From Oxalobacteraceae bacterium (GTDB taxonomy: Bacteria; Pseudomonadota; Gammaproteobacteria; Burkholderiales; Burkholderiaceae_D): 38,456 bases of DNA. Location of the stretch: assembly GCA_021299035.1 (NCBI GenBank), contig JAJTGD010000023.1, forward strand, positions 16,106 through 54,561. The letters are read 5' to 3'. Each line of letters begins with the position of its first letter. The first letter of the stretch is position 1. Made by a program: the position numbers and the translations under genes. This document shows, one piece after another, positions 31,458 through 38,456 of the stretch. A model generated the notes under the pieces. It made no database searches and had not been told where the DNA came from. It saw only the letters and a list, made by a program, of their open reading frames with translations.

Positions 31458-32489
31458 ATGTTAAAAGTGTCATTTGACGTCACCGCCATGCGTGCGCTTT
31501 CGCTGACTGCCTTAACAGGCGTCTCAGTGATGCTGACCGCTTGTGGCGCTGGCTCTGGAACTGCGCAGTACACCCTCGATGCCAATGGCAACCTCACATC
31601 AGCCAGTGCAACCACCAAGCTCGCCGGAGGTGCTGTCCAAACTACATCACTCAGCACTAGCCCGGTTCCGTCGGGATCGGGTAGCACAACGACGCCAGTT
31701 AGTGCACCGACCACGGGTACGACAGGCTCCACCGGTGGGGGGGGTGCGACCACCTCCGGGTCGACCAGTGCTGCCACCGGCTCAACCGCCCCAGTCAATC
31801 CACAACCCTTTGGTCAAACTGGTACGTTCACCTTGACCTTCTCGGATGAATTCACAGGTACCACGCTTGATACAGCCAAGTGGAATGACAAGATTTGGTA
31901 CGAGGCATCCAATCCCACCAAGAACTACGCGGTATCTAACGGTAGCCTGAAAATCTGGCCACAACGCGATGCCACTGGAAAGTTCTTCAACCGTACTATC
32001 GATACCGATGGCAAGTACTATCAGACTTACGGCTTCTTCGAAATCGAAGCCAAGCTTCCGATAGGTAAAGGCACCTGGCCCGCCTTCTGGTTATTCAATC
32101 ACATCGGCACTCGCCGCCCTGAGATTGACGTCATGGAAGCCTATGCCGGTGGTGGACCGAACAGCGGCTGGTCAGATGCCAACTTCCATCCGACCGCCTA
32201 TGCAGCAACCATCTGGATTGATGCAGGCAGATTAGGCGGTACCAAGACCATGATCACCAGTGATCTTTCAGCGGCGTTCCACAAATACTCACTGAAGTGG
32301 GAAGCCGGTATGCAAACGTTTTACTTCGACGGTAAGCCGGTATTCAGCAAGGCGGTTGCCATGCCGGATCCGATGTACCTCATGCTGGATCTCTGGTATG
32401 GCAGTGCATCTGGTCAGCCAGATAACACAACACCGACAGGTATCGCCAACTCGTACGAAGTGAATTATGTGCGCGCTTGGAAGTTGTAA
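31458..32489 (+). CDS. GH16 family glycoside hydrolase lipoprotein
   Basis: 343 residues. The ATG at 31458 has RBS GGGAGA 8 bases upstream; an upstream TTG at 31419 is less likely. A lipoprotein signal ends in LTA-Cys29. Residues about 50-115 are a Ser/Thr/Gly linker with low complexity. The GH16 beta-jelly-roll follows, with FTLTFSDEFTGTTLDTAKW and the catalytic EIDVME (about 221-226), where the two Glu are nucleophile and acid/base. Such enzymes cut beta-1,3 or beta-1,4 glucans and galactans and trim secreted polymers. Here it sits between the export genes and the beta-helix gene. Confidence 0.92.
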   Translation: MLKVSFDVTAMRALSLTALTGVSVMLTACGAGSGTAQYTLDANGNLTSASATTKLAGGAVQTTSLSTSPVPSGSGSTTTPVSAPTTGTTGSTGGGGATTSGSTSAATGSTAPVNPQPFGQTGTFTLTFSDEFTGTTLDTAKWNDKIWYEASNPTKNYAVSNGSLKIWPQRDATGKFFNRTIDTDGKYYQTYGFFEIEAKLPIGKGTWPAFWLFNHIGTRRPEIDVMEAYAGGGPNSGWSDANFHPTAYAATIWIDAGRLGGTKTMITSDLSAAFHKYSLKWEAGMQTFYFDGKPVFSKAVAMPDPMYLMLDLWYGSASGQPDNTTPTGIANSYEVNYVRAWKL

Positions 32490-32517
32490 TCAGTAACAGG
32501 TTGACGGTGGGTGAATG

Positions 32518-32569
32518 CATCCGGTGACACCGGATGTTTGATAGGCCAGCCTTGTGCTGGCCTTTTTTT
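32518..32569 (+). terminator. Palindrome and terminator after the GH16 gene
   Basis: CATCCGGTG-A-CACCGGATG (32518-32536) is an inverted repeat with a 1-base centre. It is followed by GGCCAGC-CTTGT-GCTGGCC (32544-32562) and TTTTTTT, a strong Rho-independent terminator 55 bases after the GH16 stop. The beta-helix gene begins 45 bases later, so it probably has its own promoter. Confidence 0.88.
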
Positions 32570-32613
32570 GTTGAGATGCAAAGTAATTAGTAGAGACCGT
32601 AGCATGATTCACT

Positions 32614-34275
32614 ATGTCTTTGGCACGCCACCGATTCTTCATTTTTCTTTATTCGCTGAGCGTATGCGCTGTTGCACAGACGATTCGACCCATGCCGGTC
32701 ATCGTTTCTGATAACGAGACGCTTTGGCTGGATTGTGGTCAGGTCTACAGTGGCGAACTCAAGCTGGTCGAAGCGCGCAATGTCACTATTCGTACGGCCG
32801 GGCGCTGTGGCAAAGCGACATTGACACCGGCGAGCCCCGTCAGGGGTTGGGCGCGCGATCCGCGTCGTCCGCAGGTCTGGTTCGCCGCCACTTCGTTCAG
32901 ACCGTCGCAATTACAACTCGGTGAGGAGTTCATCGCCATTGCCCATCACCCGAACGCATCAGCGCCGTGGCTCAAGGGCAAGCGGCAATCGTCACAACAA
33001 CTATGGGTTACTTTACCGAATGATGATCTGAGTCACGCGAGTATTGTCTGGCGCGCTGCAGACTGGCTGATACAAAGTCGTGCAGTAGCTGGCTACCAAG
33101 CGGGGTTGTTGACGCTTGCACCGGGTGATGATGAAGGCTTCGGTTTGCTCCCGGAGACCGAGTTCTACCTCGAAGGTATGCGCTGGATGCTGGATTCACC
33201 CGGCGAATGGGCGTGGCATGAGGGCTTACTGTTTGTATGGCCGCACGACGGTAAATCACCCGAAGGCCGCGCCTGGGCATCGCCGCGTTCGCGCGCAATT
33301 GATGCACGCGGATCGCAGGGGGTCGCTATTGTTGGTGTTCGAATTTTCGGCGCGAGTGTCGGTGTCGATGGCAGCGGTAGCCGAAATCTGGTGGTTCGCG
33401 ATACCGAGATCATCAATAGCTCAGAGGAAGCGCTATTGCTGGGGAGTGGCGCACGCGTGCAAAGCCTGTGGGTGAAAGGAAGTCAGCAGCATGGGCTACG
33501 CGCAGACGAAGATGCGCATGCAATTTCAGTGAGCGATAGCCGATTCGATGGTGTTGGCATGCTCGGTATGCCACGCCGGTCGAAAGGTGTGATCGTGTTC
33601 GAGACAGCGCGCGATGTTCTGGTCGAGCGTAACCAGATCAGCGATGCCGCCTACATCGGCATCCGGGTGTTTCGTGATGCGCGTGTGTCAGATAACGTCA
33701 TAGCGCGTGCCTGCCTGCGTTTGTCGGATTGCGGTGGTGTCTACACCTTTGCGCGAGATCGGCAGCGTTTGAATACGATCATTGAGCGTAACCGCGTCAG
33801 CGGGCTTGCCGGACGCAGTGCCTACGGGATTTATCTCGATGATTTCGCCAACGGTGTCAGCGTGTACGCCAATCATCTTGAGAACAACGGCGGAGGTATC
33901 GAACTACACAACGGGTTTGATAATCAGATTGTGGCAAACCGCTTCGTCAATAATCGGCATGAGCATGTTTTATTCAACGAGACCGCACCATTTGCGAGCA
34001 TCTCGGGAAATCAGGTCTCTCAAAACCAATTCGTTAGTACTGGCGAAGTACCTGTTTATCGACTCTGGAGCCGACACGGCAGCACCTATGTAAAACGCTT
34101 TGCTGACTTCAGCGCAAATGACTATCAGAACCCGCCCAAACGATTTGCCGAGGTCGAGGGCATGGGTATGCTCGATATCGCCGCTTGGCGATCACGAATC
34201 GCAGATGAACAAGACGCAACCCGCTCAGCGCTGTCGCGATCGCCAAAGCTCAGCCGGCAGCGCCAGCAAAAATAA
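32614..34275 (+). CDS. Secreted right-handed beta-helix protein
   Basis: 553 residues. MSLARHRFFIFLYSLSVCAVAQ is a likely signal peptide. Residues about 225-460 carry parallel beta-helix repeats: regularly spaced VVRDTEIINSS, ISVSDSRFDG, VLVERNQISDAAYIGIRV, IIERNRVSGL and VSVYANHLENNGGGIEL. This is the pectate-lyase/epimerase-type fold used by polysaccharide lyases and C5-epimerases. A distinct N-terminal domain (about 25-220) precedes it. The likely target is the exported polymer. The last 51 bases overlap, tail to tail, the 3' end of the WecG-type gene on the other strand. The start lacks a strong RBS. Confidence 0.85.
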   Translation: MSLARHRFFIFLYSLSVCAVAQTIRPMPVIVSDNETLWLDCGQVYSGELKLVEARNVTIRTAGRCGKATLTPASPVRGWARDPRRPQVWFAATSFRPSQLQLGEEFIAIAHHPNASAPWLKGKRQSSQQLWVTLPNDDLSHASIVWRAADWLIQSRAVAGYQAGLLTLAPGDDEGFGLLPETEFYLEGMRWMLDSPGEWAWHEGLLFVWPHDGKSPEGRAWASPRSRAIDARGSQGVAIVGVRIFGASVGVDGSGSRNLVVRDTEIINSSEEALLLGSGARVQSLWVKGSQQHGLRADEDAHAISVSDSRFDGVGMLGMPRRSKGVIVFETARDVLVERNQISDAAYIGIRVFRDARVSDNVIARACLRLSDCGGVYTFARDRQRLNTIIERNRVSGLAGRSAYGIYLDDFANGVSVYANHLENNGGGIELHNGFDNQIVANRFVNNRHEHVLFNETAPFASISGNQVSQNQFVSTGEVPVYRLWSRHGSTYVKRFADFSANDYQNPPKRFAEVEGMGMLDIAAWRSRIADEQDATRSALSRSPKLSRQRQQK

Positions 34276-34986
34276 GGTATTCGTCAGCAAATAACGTCGT
34301 GCGAGTCTGCGCGGCTCTTGCAACAGGCGGTATAACCATTCAAGACCGATACGCTGCCAGACGGGTGGCGCTCGGCGCAAGCTACCAGCGTGATAATCAA
34401 AGGCTGCGCCAACCCCAATCATGACAGCGCGAGTTGTATTGCTGTGGTCTGCCATCCAGATTTCTTGCTTGGGGCAGCCCAGCCCGATCAGCACGATGCT
34501 CGCACCGGAGCGATTGATTTGATCGACAAAGCCGCCATGTTCAAGCTCGTTAAGCGGCCGAAAGGGAGGTGACAGGCTGCCGGCAATCATAAGTCGCGGG
34601 AATGCATTGCTTAATACTCCCCTTAGGCGGCCCAAGGTGGCTGGCGTTGCGCCCATCAGGAATACAGAGAGTTGTAGTTTTTCCGCTTCTCGCATCAGCT
34701 GCCACATCAGATCAGGTCCTGATAGCCGCTGCTGCTCAGGCCAGCTACGTTGCCGCATCAGCCACGCGATGGGCGCTCCATCCACCGAGTGCACATTGCA
34801 AAGGCAGATCATTCGCGATTGCCCCCCTTGGGCCCAGCGCACGATACGGCCTAACAGTTGTTCCCATGAGAGGGCGTCTATCCGTGTGCCGAGAATCGTG
34901 GTTGTAACTCGATTGATTTTTGCGTCTGAATGACTTGTCATCGAATCGCTAGGTATTGAATCGCTGGTTATTGAATCAATTTGCAT
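34225..34986 (-). CDS. WecG/TagA/CpsF glycosyltransferase with internal gap
   Basis: 253 residues, GT26 family, which adds a UDP-linked sugar (often ManNAc or ManNAcA) to a lipid-linked intermediate. Motifs are ILGTRIDALSWEQ, CNVHSV (64-68), Asp69 in DGAPIAW, GPDLMW and GLGCPKQEIWM (168-178). In relatives I recall, NVHSV is followed by about 20 residues ending in TP before the DG motif; here these are missing without breaking the frame. The catalytic-type Asp is kept. The N-terminus (residues 3-18) is a 5-residue repeat from 15-bp DNA repeats. An alternative start is the ATG at 34941. It overlaps the deacetylase by 11 bases upstream and the beta-helix gene by 51 downstream. Confidence 0.88.
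   Translation of the reverse strand: MQIDSITSDSIPSDSMTSHSDAKINRVTTTILGTRIDALSWEQLLGRIVRWAQGGQSRMICLCNVHSVDGAPIAWLMRQRSWPEQQRLSGPDLMWQLMREAEKLQLSVFLMGATPATLGRLRGVLSNAFPRLMIAGSLSPPFRPLNELEHGGFVDQINRSGASIVLIGLGCPKQEIWMADHSNTTRAVMIGVGAAFDYHAGSLRRAPPVWQRIGLEWLYRLLQEPRRLARRYLLTNTLFLLALPAELWRSRQR
34941..34985. repeat. Three 15-bp tandem units at the wecG-like 5' end
   Basis: Units at 34941-34955, 34956-34970 and 34971-34985 follow the pattern TYGAATCGCTRGKTA, the third diverged. They encode Ser-Ile/Met-x-Ser-Asp repeats in the WecG-like N-terminus. Changes in copy number would keep the frame. Confidence 0.75.
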
Positions 34987-35812
34987 CGGATTCTTCCCTT
35001 TTCAATTCCCCTGCTTTGAATGCATTTACATTAATTGCCTTTACAGCCGATTGCTGACTGCCACCTACGGTAGACACGGCGGCTGATACTGCGATCAGAT
35101 CGCGGTTATAGACCCGCTGCTCTGTACCAATGTAATCAGCGACACGTCTAAGGAAGGTGTCGAGCTGATTCCACAGCTGAAGTTTTTCAATATCGATCGA
35201 GTGACACCACAAATGAAATACACCTTGCCGCGCGATTGAAAGATCCAATAGGGCATACAGCCGTATCAACCAATCATCTGCAGTCATTGAGACGCTGAGC
35301 GCTGCACGGCGCTTAGTCCAATGCCGCTGCGAGATAAAGTTACGAAAAAATACGGTGCGTGTATGCGGATAGAACTGCGCAGTCGTTGGCATTTCATATA
35401 CTGGAAATTTCATATCGATGCGCAGATTTTGAGTGGTGCGCGCATAGCGAAAGCCAGCAGAGCGTACCTGTAGCTTGTGTATGTGCTGGTAGCGTCCACC
35501 TGGATAGCAAAATCCTTCAACTTCTTCGCCGATCTGATCTTGCAGCTGCTGTTTGCCGTCAACGATCTCTCGCCAAGCCTCGGCGCCCGGCAGGGTATTC
35601 AAAAAACGGTGGGAGCGTGTGTGTGATCCAACCTCAAATGTCTGTGCGAGTTGACGCATACTGGCGGGTGACAGCACGGGTGCACCCTCCTGATTCGCCA
35701 AGGGCAGATAGAAGGTCGCTTTGATGCCATGTGATTGAAGTAGATCCGCCATGCGCAGATCCAGCGGGTGGCCATCATCGACCGACATTGAGAAGCGCGG
35801 AAGCGCGCTCAT
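34976..35812 (-). CDS. NodB-type polysaccharide deacetylase
   Basis: 278 residues from the ATG at 35812. NodB motif 1 is SVDDGHP with Asp12 as base and Asp13 as metal ligand. GSHTRSH gives His64 and His68, and FCYPGGRY and LWCHSID supply the later motifs. It removes N-acetyl groups from a sugar polymer or lipid-linked unit. No signal peptide, so cytoplasmic action on the intermediate is likely. The frame is open 177 bases upstream, but family homology starts at MSALPRFS, and the upstream stretch overlaps the GT2 gene. The ATG forms an ATGA overlap with the probable original GT2 stop. It overlaps the WecG-like gene by 11 bases. Confidence 0.9.
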   Translation of the reverse strand: MSALPRFSMSVDDGHPLDLRMADLLQSHGIKATFYLPLANQEGAPVLSPASMRQLAQTFEVGSHTRSHRFLNTLPGAEAWREIVDGKQQLQDQIGEEVEGFCYPGGRYQHIHKLQVRSAGFRYARTTQNLRIDMKFPVYEMPTTAQFYPHTRTVFFRNFISQRHWTKRRAALSVSMTADDWLIRLYALLDLSIARQGVFHLWCHSIDIEKLQLWNQLDTFLRRVADYIGTEQRVYNRDLIAVSAAVSTVGGSQQSAVKAINVNAFKAGELKREESDAN

Positions 35813-35906
35813 GGGCTGCGCAGCATTGCACGGTCGGACGATAGGCGAGTCGGGTCGGGTCCGTGCAATGACCACCAGCGTAGCCAGCCTTGCCAACGTC
35901 CTTGCG

Positions 35907-36575
35907 CTATGGCTGCGCCATGCGCGAGCTCTGCACCGAGCGGCTATGTGTGACGCTCGCCTTCTCAACGCGGTGATGTACCAATGCACTGGGTTCGTAA
36001 ATCACCCGGGCACCGGCACGCAGGGCGCGCAGCACAATGTCTGTTTCTTCGCCGGCGCCAAACCATTGTCCAACCCCCAGCCGCCCATCGAAACCACCAA
36101 TGCTATCCAGCAGATCATGATGAAAGAACAGCGTGATCGACGATACCGGCAGATCGCGAAATCGTGACGAGCGCTCCCAGCTCAGCGCAGCTGGTGCGTG
36201 CGCAGGATCTTGCTCTGCCCAACGCGTAACGATGCCCTGCGGGCGATCAAACCGGCGTGTGCGCAGTGCTATGCGCGCGAGTGTTTGCGGTTGGTACCAG
36301 CAATCGTCATCCGGAAATCCAATCCAGCGCGCGTCAGCTGCGGCAATTCCGGCGTTACGTGCCAGCGCCAGGTTGGGCGGTGAGTGCCGCAGATGACGCA
36401 ACACCAAGCCTAGATAGCGTGCTCGGTGCAATATTGGCATTAGCCGATCATCGCGGTTTTGATCCACCACGATCACTTCAAAGTCGCGATAACTCTGCGC
36501 TGCTAATGAGTCGAACAAGCGGTTGAGTTCGACCGTGCGGCCGACGGTAGCGAGAATCAGCGAAAAGTCACGCAT
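35907..36575 (-). CDS. GT2 family glycosyltransferase, probably frameshifted near the C-terminus
   Basis: 222 residues as read. GT-A fold: FSLILATVGR, VIVVDQNRDDRL, NAGIAAADARWIGFPDDDCWY (DxD region) and the catalytic GAGEETDIVLRAL. After HHRVEKASVTHS the reading frame ends in a short unlike tail. In another frame the sequence continues as PLGAELAHGAAIAQGRWQGW for 44 codons to a TGA that overlaps the deacetylase ATG as ATGA. A single lost base near 35941-35945 would explain this; the repaired protein (35809-36575) would be 255 residues. The catalytic domain is intact, so the short form may still work. It overlaps the preceding GT2 gene by 8 bases. Confidence 0.8.
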   Translation of the reverse strand: MRDFSLILATVGRTVELNRLFDSLAAQSYRDFEVIVVDQNRDDRLMPILHRARYLGLVLRHLRHSPPNLALARNAGIAAADARWIGFPDDDCWYQPQTLARIALRTRRFDRPQGIVTRWAEQDPAHAPAALSWERSSRFRDLPVSSITLFFHHDLLDSIGGFDGRLGVGQWFGAGEETDIVLRALRAGARVIYEPSALVHHRVEKASVTHSRSVQSSRMAQP

Positions 36576-37335
36576 GAACGACCTCGGGGTTAGCTAATCG
36601 TGCACGCTGAAGTCTTACCGCATAGCGAAGCAGGTGCATGGCACGTGCGATTGGATCGACACCGGTATGCGATAGCCTGACCTTCAGATCTTCCTGCATC
36701 GCCTGAGCACGCTCACGGGTCGAAAGACTGCCTGCATGCTCGCGAAATGCCGCTAAAGGCTGCGATAGCGCCAGCGGTGGTGTCAGGCGCGACAGACGTA
36801 GCCATAGGTCATAGTCCATCGCATAGCGTAGCCGCTGGTCAAACCCACCAGCGCGCCAGATTAGTTCGCGTGCGATAAAGGTGGCGGGGTGCGGAATGAA
36901 ATTTCCGCGCAGGAGCCGCGCCCTGCTATAGGCAGGAGGGGTGAAGCCCTCGGGAGACAAGCGACCCTCGATGCAGCGCATGGTGCGTCCATATAGCCAG
37001 CGACAGCGATATTGATGGAATGCTTGTACAACCGTGTGTAAGACATCTTCATGTAAATAAAAATCATCCGAGTGGAGGTGCGCAATGATCTCGCCACGTG
37101 CCGCTTCAATGCCCACATTCATCGCCTCGCTGATGCCGCCCCGAATGTTTTCAATCAGTGTGTAGGGCCGCTGGAGGTCACGTATACGCTGAAGCGTACC
37201 GTCACTGGAGCCGCCATCGACAAAGATATACTCCACGCACACTGAGCGCTGCTTCAAAACCGAGGCGATGGATTCTGCCACCCAGGGTTCGCTGTTGCGC
37301 GTACAGGTAATCACAGAGACAGTCGGGTATGGCAT
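36568..37335 (-). CDS. GT2 family glycosyltransferase
   Basis: 255 residues, apparently complete. The GT-A motifs are VSVITCTRNSEPWVAESIAS, FVDGGSSDGTL, NVGIEAARGEIIAHLHSDD (DxD-like, SDD) and a C-terminal GGFDQRLRYAMDYDLWLRL. It transfers an activated sugar to the growing lipid-linked repeat on the cytoplasmic face of the inner membrane. It follows the GT4 gene by 17 bases and overlaps the next GT2 by 8 bases, so it sits in a tight minus-strand operon. Sugar specificity cannot be read from sequence. Confidence 0.92.
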   Translation of the reverse strand: MPYPTVSVITCTRNSEPWVAESIASVLKQRSVCVEYIFVDGGSSDGTLQRIRDLQRPYTLIENIRGGISEAMNVGIEAARGEIIAHLHSDDFYLHEDVLHTVVQAFHQYRCRWLYGRTMRCIEGRLSPEGFTPPAYSRARLLRGNFIPHPATFIARELIWRAGGFDQRLRYAMDYDLWLRLSRLTPPLALSQPLAAFREHAGSLSTRERAQAMQEDLKVRLSHTGVDPIARAMHLLRYAVRLQRARLANPEVVHA

Positions 37336-37352
37336 CAGTATCGGTCTCAGTA

Positions 37353-38456
37353 TCAGTGAGTGATTGGCCCGGGGGGCAGCCGGTAAAGTGCTAGCAGACG
37401 ACCAGCGGCGTCAGCGCTGCCGGTGGGTGTGCGGGGTGAAAGCACAAAGTCGGGATGGGGTTGAAAGGTGAGCAAGCCTTCGATCAATGCGACCATGTCG
37501 GGATACAGCCGCAATTGCGCGGGGGCAGATTCATAGGCCTGAAGCTCCGGAGTACCACCCAGATTCAGTGCGAATACCGTTTTTCCGAGAAGCAGGCCTT
37601 CGATGACGGTAGAGGCACAGGCTTCTTCACAGATCGATGGCACCACAATGGCTTGCGCACCAGCCGCCAGCTGCAAATTCTCGGCACCATTGCACCAACC
37701 AAGAAAATCTACATGCGGGAAGCGCATGCCGAGCGCCTTTTGATCTGGGCCATCACCCGCGATACTGATGTGTAGTCGTTGATGTTGTGACGGCGTGATT
37801 GTTTCGAGAAATTTAGCCACCCCTTTAGCAGCATAAAGCTTGGCAGCAATAAATACCTGTAGCCGATTGTCGTGACTCAATCTACTGGCCATCGTTCGTG
37901 CGGTGTGGACAGCCCGTGTATCGATAAAGTTATGCACCGTGACGCCCCAGGGACCAGGGCCGAAAGTACGCGCAACATTGCGTCGTAAAAAATCAGAGAC
38001 AAATACGGTCTTGTGGCGTTTGAAGCCAGCCGCAACCTGCGCTCGGTACTGTCGCACTGTAATAGCGGATACCGAACGCTGTAGTCGGTTCGGTCGTTCA
38101 CTACGACACTGGGCACACGTCCCTGGATCAGTGGCGCGACAAATCTGGTCGCGGGTAAAGCGAGTGTGAACAAGACAATCGGTGCCCTGGTCATGCCGAG
38201 TTTGGATGAAGTTGATGTTTGACGGGATGAAGTAAGCAATATTCGGTAGATGTCCGTGGTAATGAATAACGTCGTAGTGTCCAGCACGACGCAGGATGGC
38301 ATGTGCGAAGCGACTTGCGATCACGCTGCGCTTGAAGGGTACGAAGCTGCCCAAGCTGAATTCTTTCCAGCCCTGGAACTGCCCGTGCAGCGCAGGCATG
38401 AAATGACCGTCGATATCAAATTCTTCGCCAGCAGCGTTAATCGATACATCGTCATT
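37353..38456 (-). CDS. GT4 family glycosyltransferase (5' end beyond the window)
   Basis: At least 367 residues; the frame is open through the right edge (19 codons beyond the first internal ATG at 38399) and reads NDDVSINAAGEEFDIDGH there, so the true N-terminus is outside. GT-B fold: the C-terminal half has FIAAKLYAAKGVAKFL, SIAGDGPDQKAL and the E-x7-E motif in EEACASTVIEGLLLG for nucleotide-sugar binding. A four-Cys stretch (around DCLV, QICRAT and GTCAQC) lies in the N-terminal domain; a metal role is possible but unproven. It is the first visible gene of the minus-strand glycosyltransferase operon. Confidence 0.9.
   Translation of the reverse strand, partial: NDDVSINAAGEEFDIDGHFMPALHGQFQGWKEFSLGSFVPFKRSVIASRFAHAILRRAGHYDVIHYHGHLPNIAYFIPSNINFIQTRHDQGTDCLVHTRFTRDQICRATDPGTCAQCRSERPNRLQRSVSAITVRQYRAQVAAGFKRHKTVFVSDFLRRNVARTFGPGPWGVTVHNFIDTRAVHTARTMASRLSHDNRLQVFIAAKLYAAKGVAKFLETITPSQHQRLHISIAGDGPDQKALGMRFPHVDFLGWCNGAENLQLAAGAQAIVVPSICEEACASTVIEGLLLGKTVFALNLGGTPELQAYESAPAQLRLYPDMVALIEGLLTFQPHPDFVLSPRTPTGSADAAGRLLALYRLPPGPITH

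Noticed and set aside
31355..31798. 147-codon minus-strand frame, Pro/Val-rich
   Set aside because: Antisense to the low-complexity linker of the GH16 lipoprotein, which explains its composition.
35813..35989. N-terminal extension of the deacetylase by 59 codons
   Set aside because: Arg-rich, overlaps the GT2 gene, and NodB homology begins at the ATG at 35812.
1..38456. CRISPR array, rRNA genes, insertion sequences, replication origin
   Set aside because: No regularly spaced repeat array, rRNA motif, transposase or DnaA-box cluster was seen in the window.

Overview
The window is moderately GC-rich proteobacterial DNA. Its gene content points to a betaproteobacterium (Burkholderiales or Nitrosomonadales): mfd next to serB, an overlapping ispD-ispF pair, EnvZ/OmpR, a rubrerythrin/Fe-S/DUF3501 operon, a host-attachment-type protein, a YXWGXW-type secreted protein and PQQ genes. 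I cannot assign a genus. All family calls are from reading translations; no search was run.

Positions 1-9,700 are mostly housekeeping: a serB 5' end and mfd on the minus strand, ispD-ispF on the plus strand, then rubrerythrin, a two-cluster/two-CCG Fe-S protein and DUF3501. These converge on an EnvZ/OmpR pair. The plus-strand terminator of the rubrerythrin operon lies inside the envZ coding sequence.

Positions 9,700-20,200 are more mosaic: a small exported protein, tRNA-Arg(ACG), a Phd/VapC toxin-antitoxin pair, a bacterial sodium channel that seems to have lost S3 and nearly all of S4, an orphan IorB-like molybdenum hydroxylase subunit, rmuC, a 24-residue pqqA gene on the minus strand, a divergent MoxY/MoxX-like two-component system, an AT-rich gene of unknown function, and a small YXWGXW-type secreted protein.

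Positions 20,200-24,900 hold a host-attachment/baeRF-like protein, a membrane-anchored J-domain protein, a mostly empty 0.7-kb gap, a DksA/TraR-type zinc-finger protein, and a large FtsX-type permease without an adjacent ATPase.

From 24,900 to the right edge is an exopolysaccharide locus. On the plus strand are a Wza-like export lipoprotein, a Wzc-like tyrosine kinase, a GNAT (CelD/FemAB-like) protein, a GMC oxidoreductase, a GH16 lipoprotein and a secreted beta-helix protein. On the minus strand, converging on it, are a GT4 (cut by the edge), two GT2 enzymes, a NodB deacetylase and a WecG/TagA/CpsF transferase. Glycosyltransferases build the repeat, Wza/Wzc control export and chain length, and GH16, beta-helix and deacetylase enzymes probably trim or modify the polymer. 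Wzx, Wzy and the initiating transferase are not seen and probably lie beyond the right edge.

Best leads: the S3-S4-less sodium channel; the unlinked pqqA divergent from a MoxYX-like sensor pair; the rubrerythrin/Fe-S/DUF3501 cassette; and two lesions in the glycosyltransferase operon (an in-frame gap in the WecG-like enzyme and a probable 1-base frameshift in a GT2).
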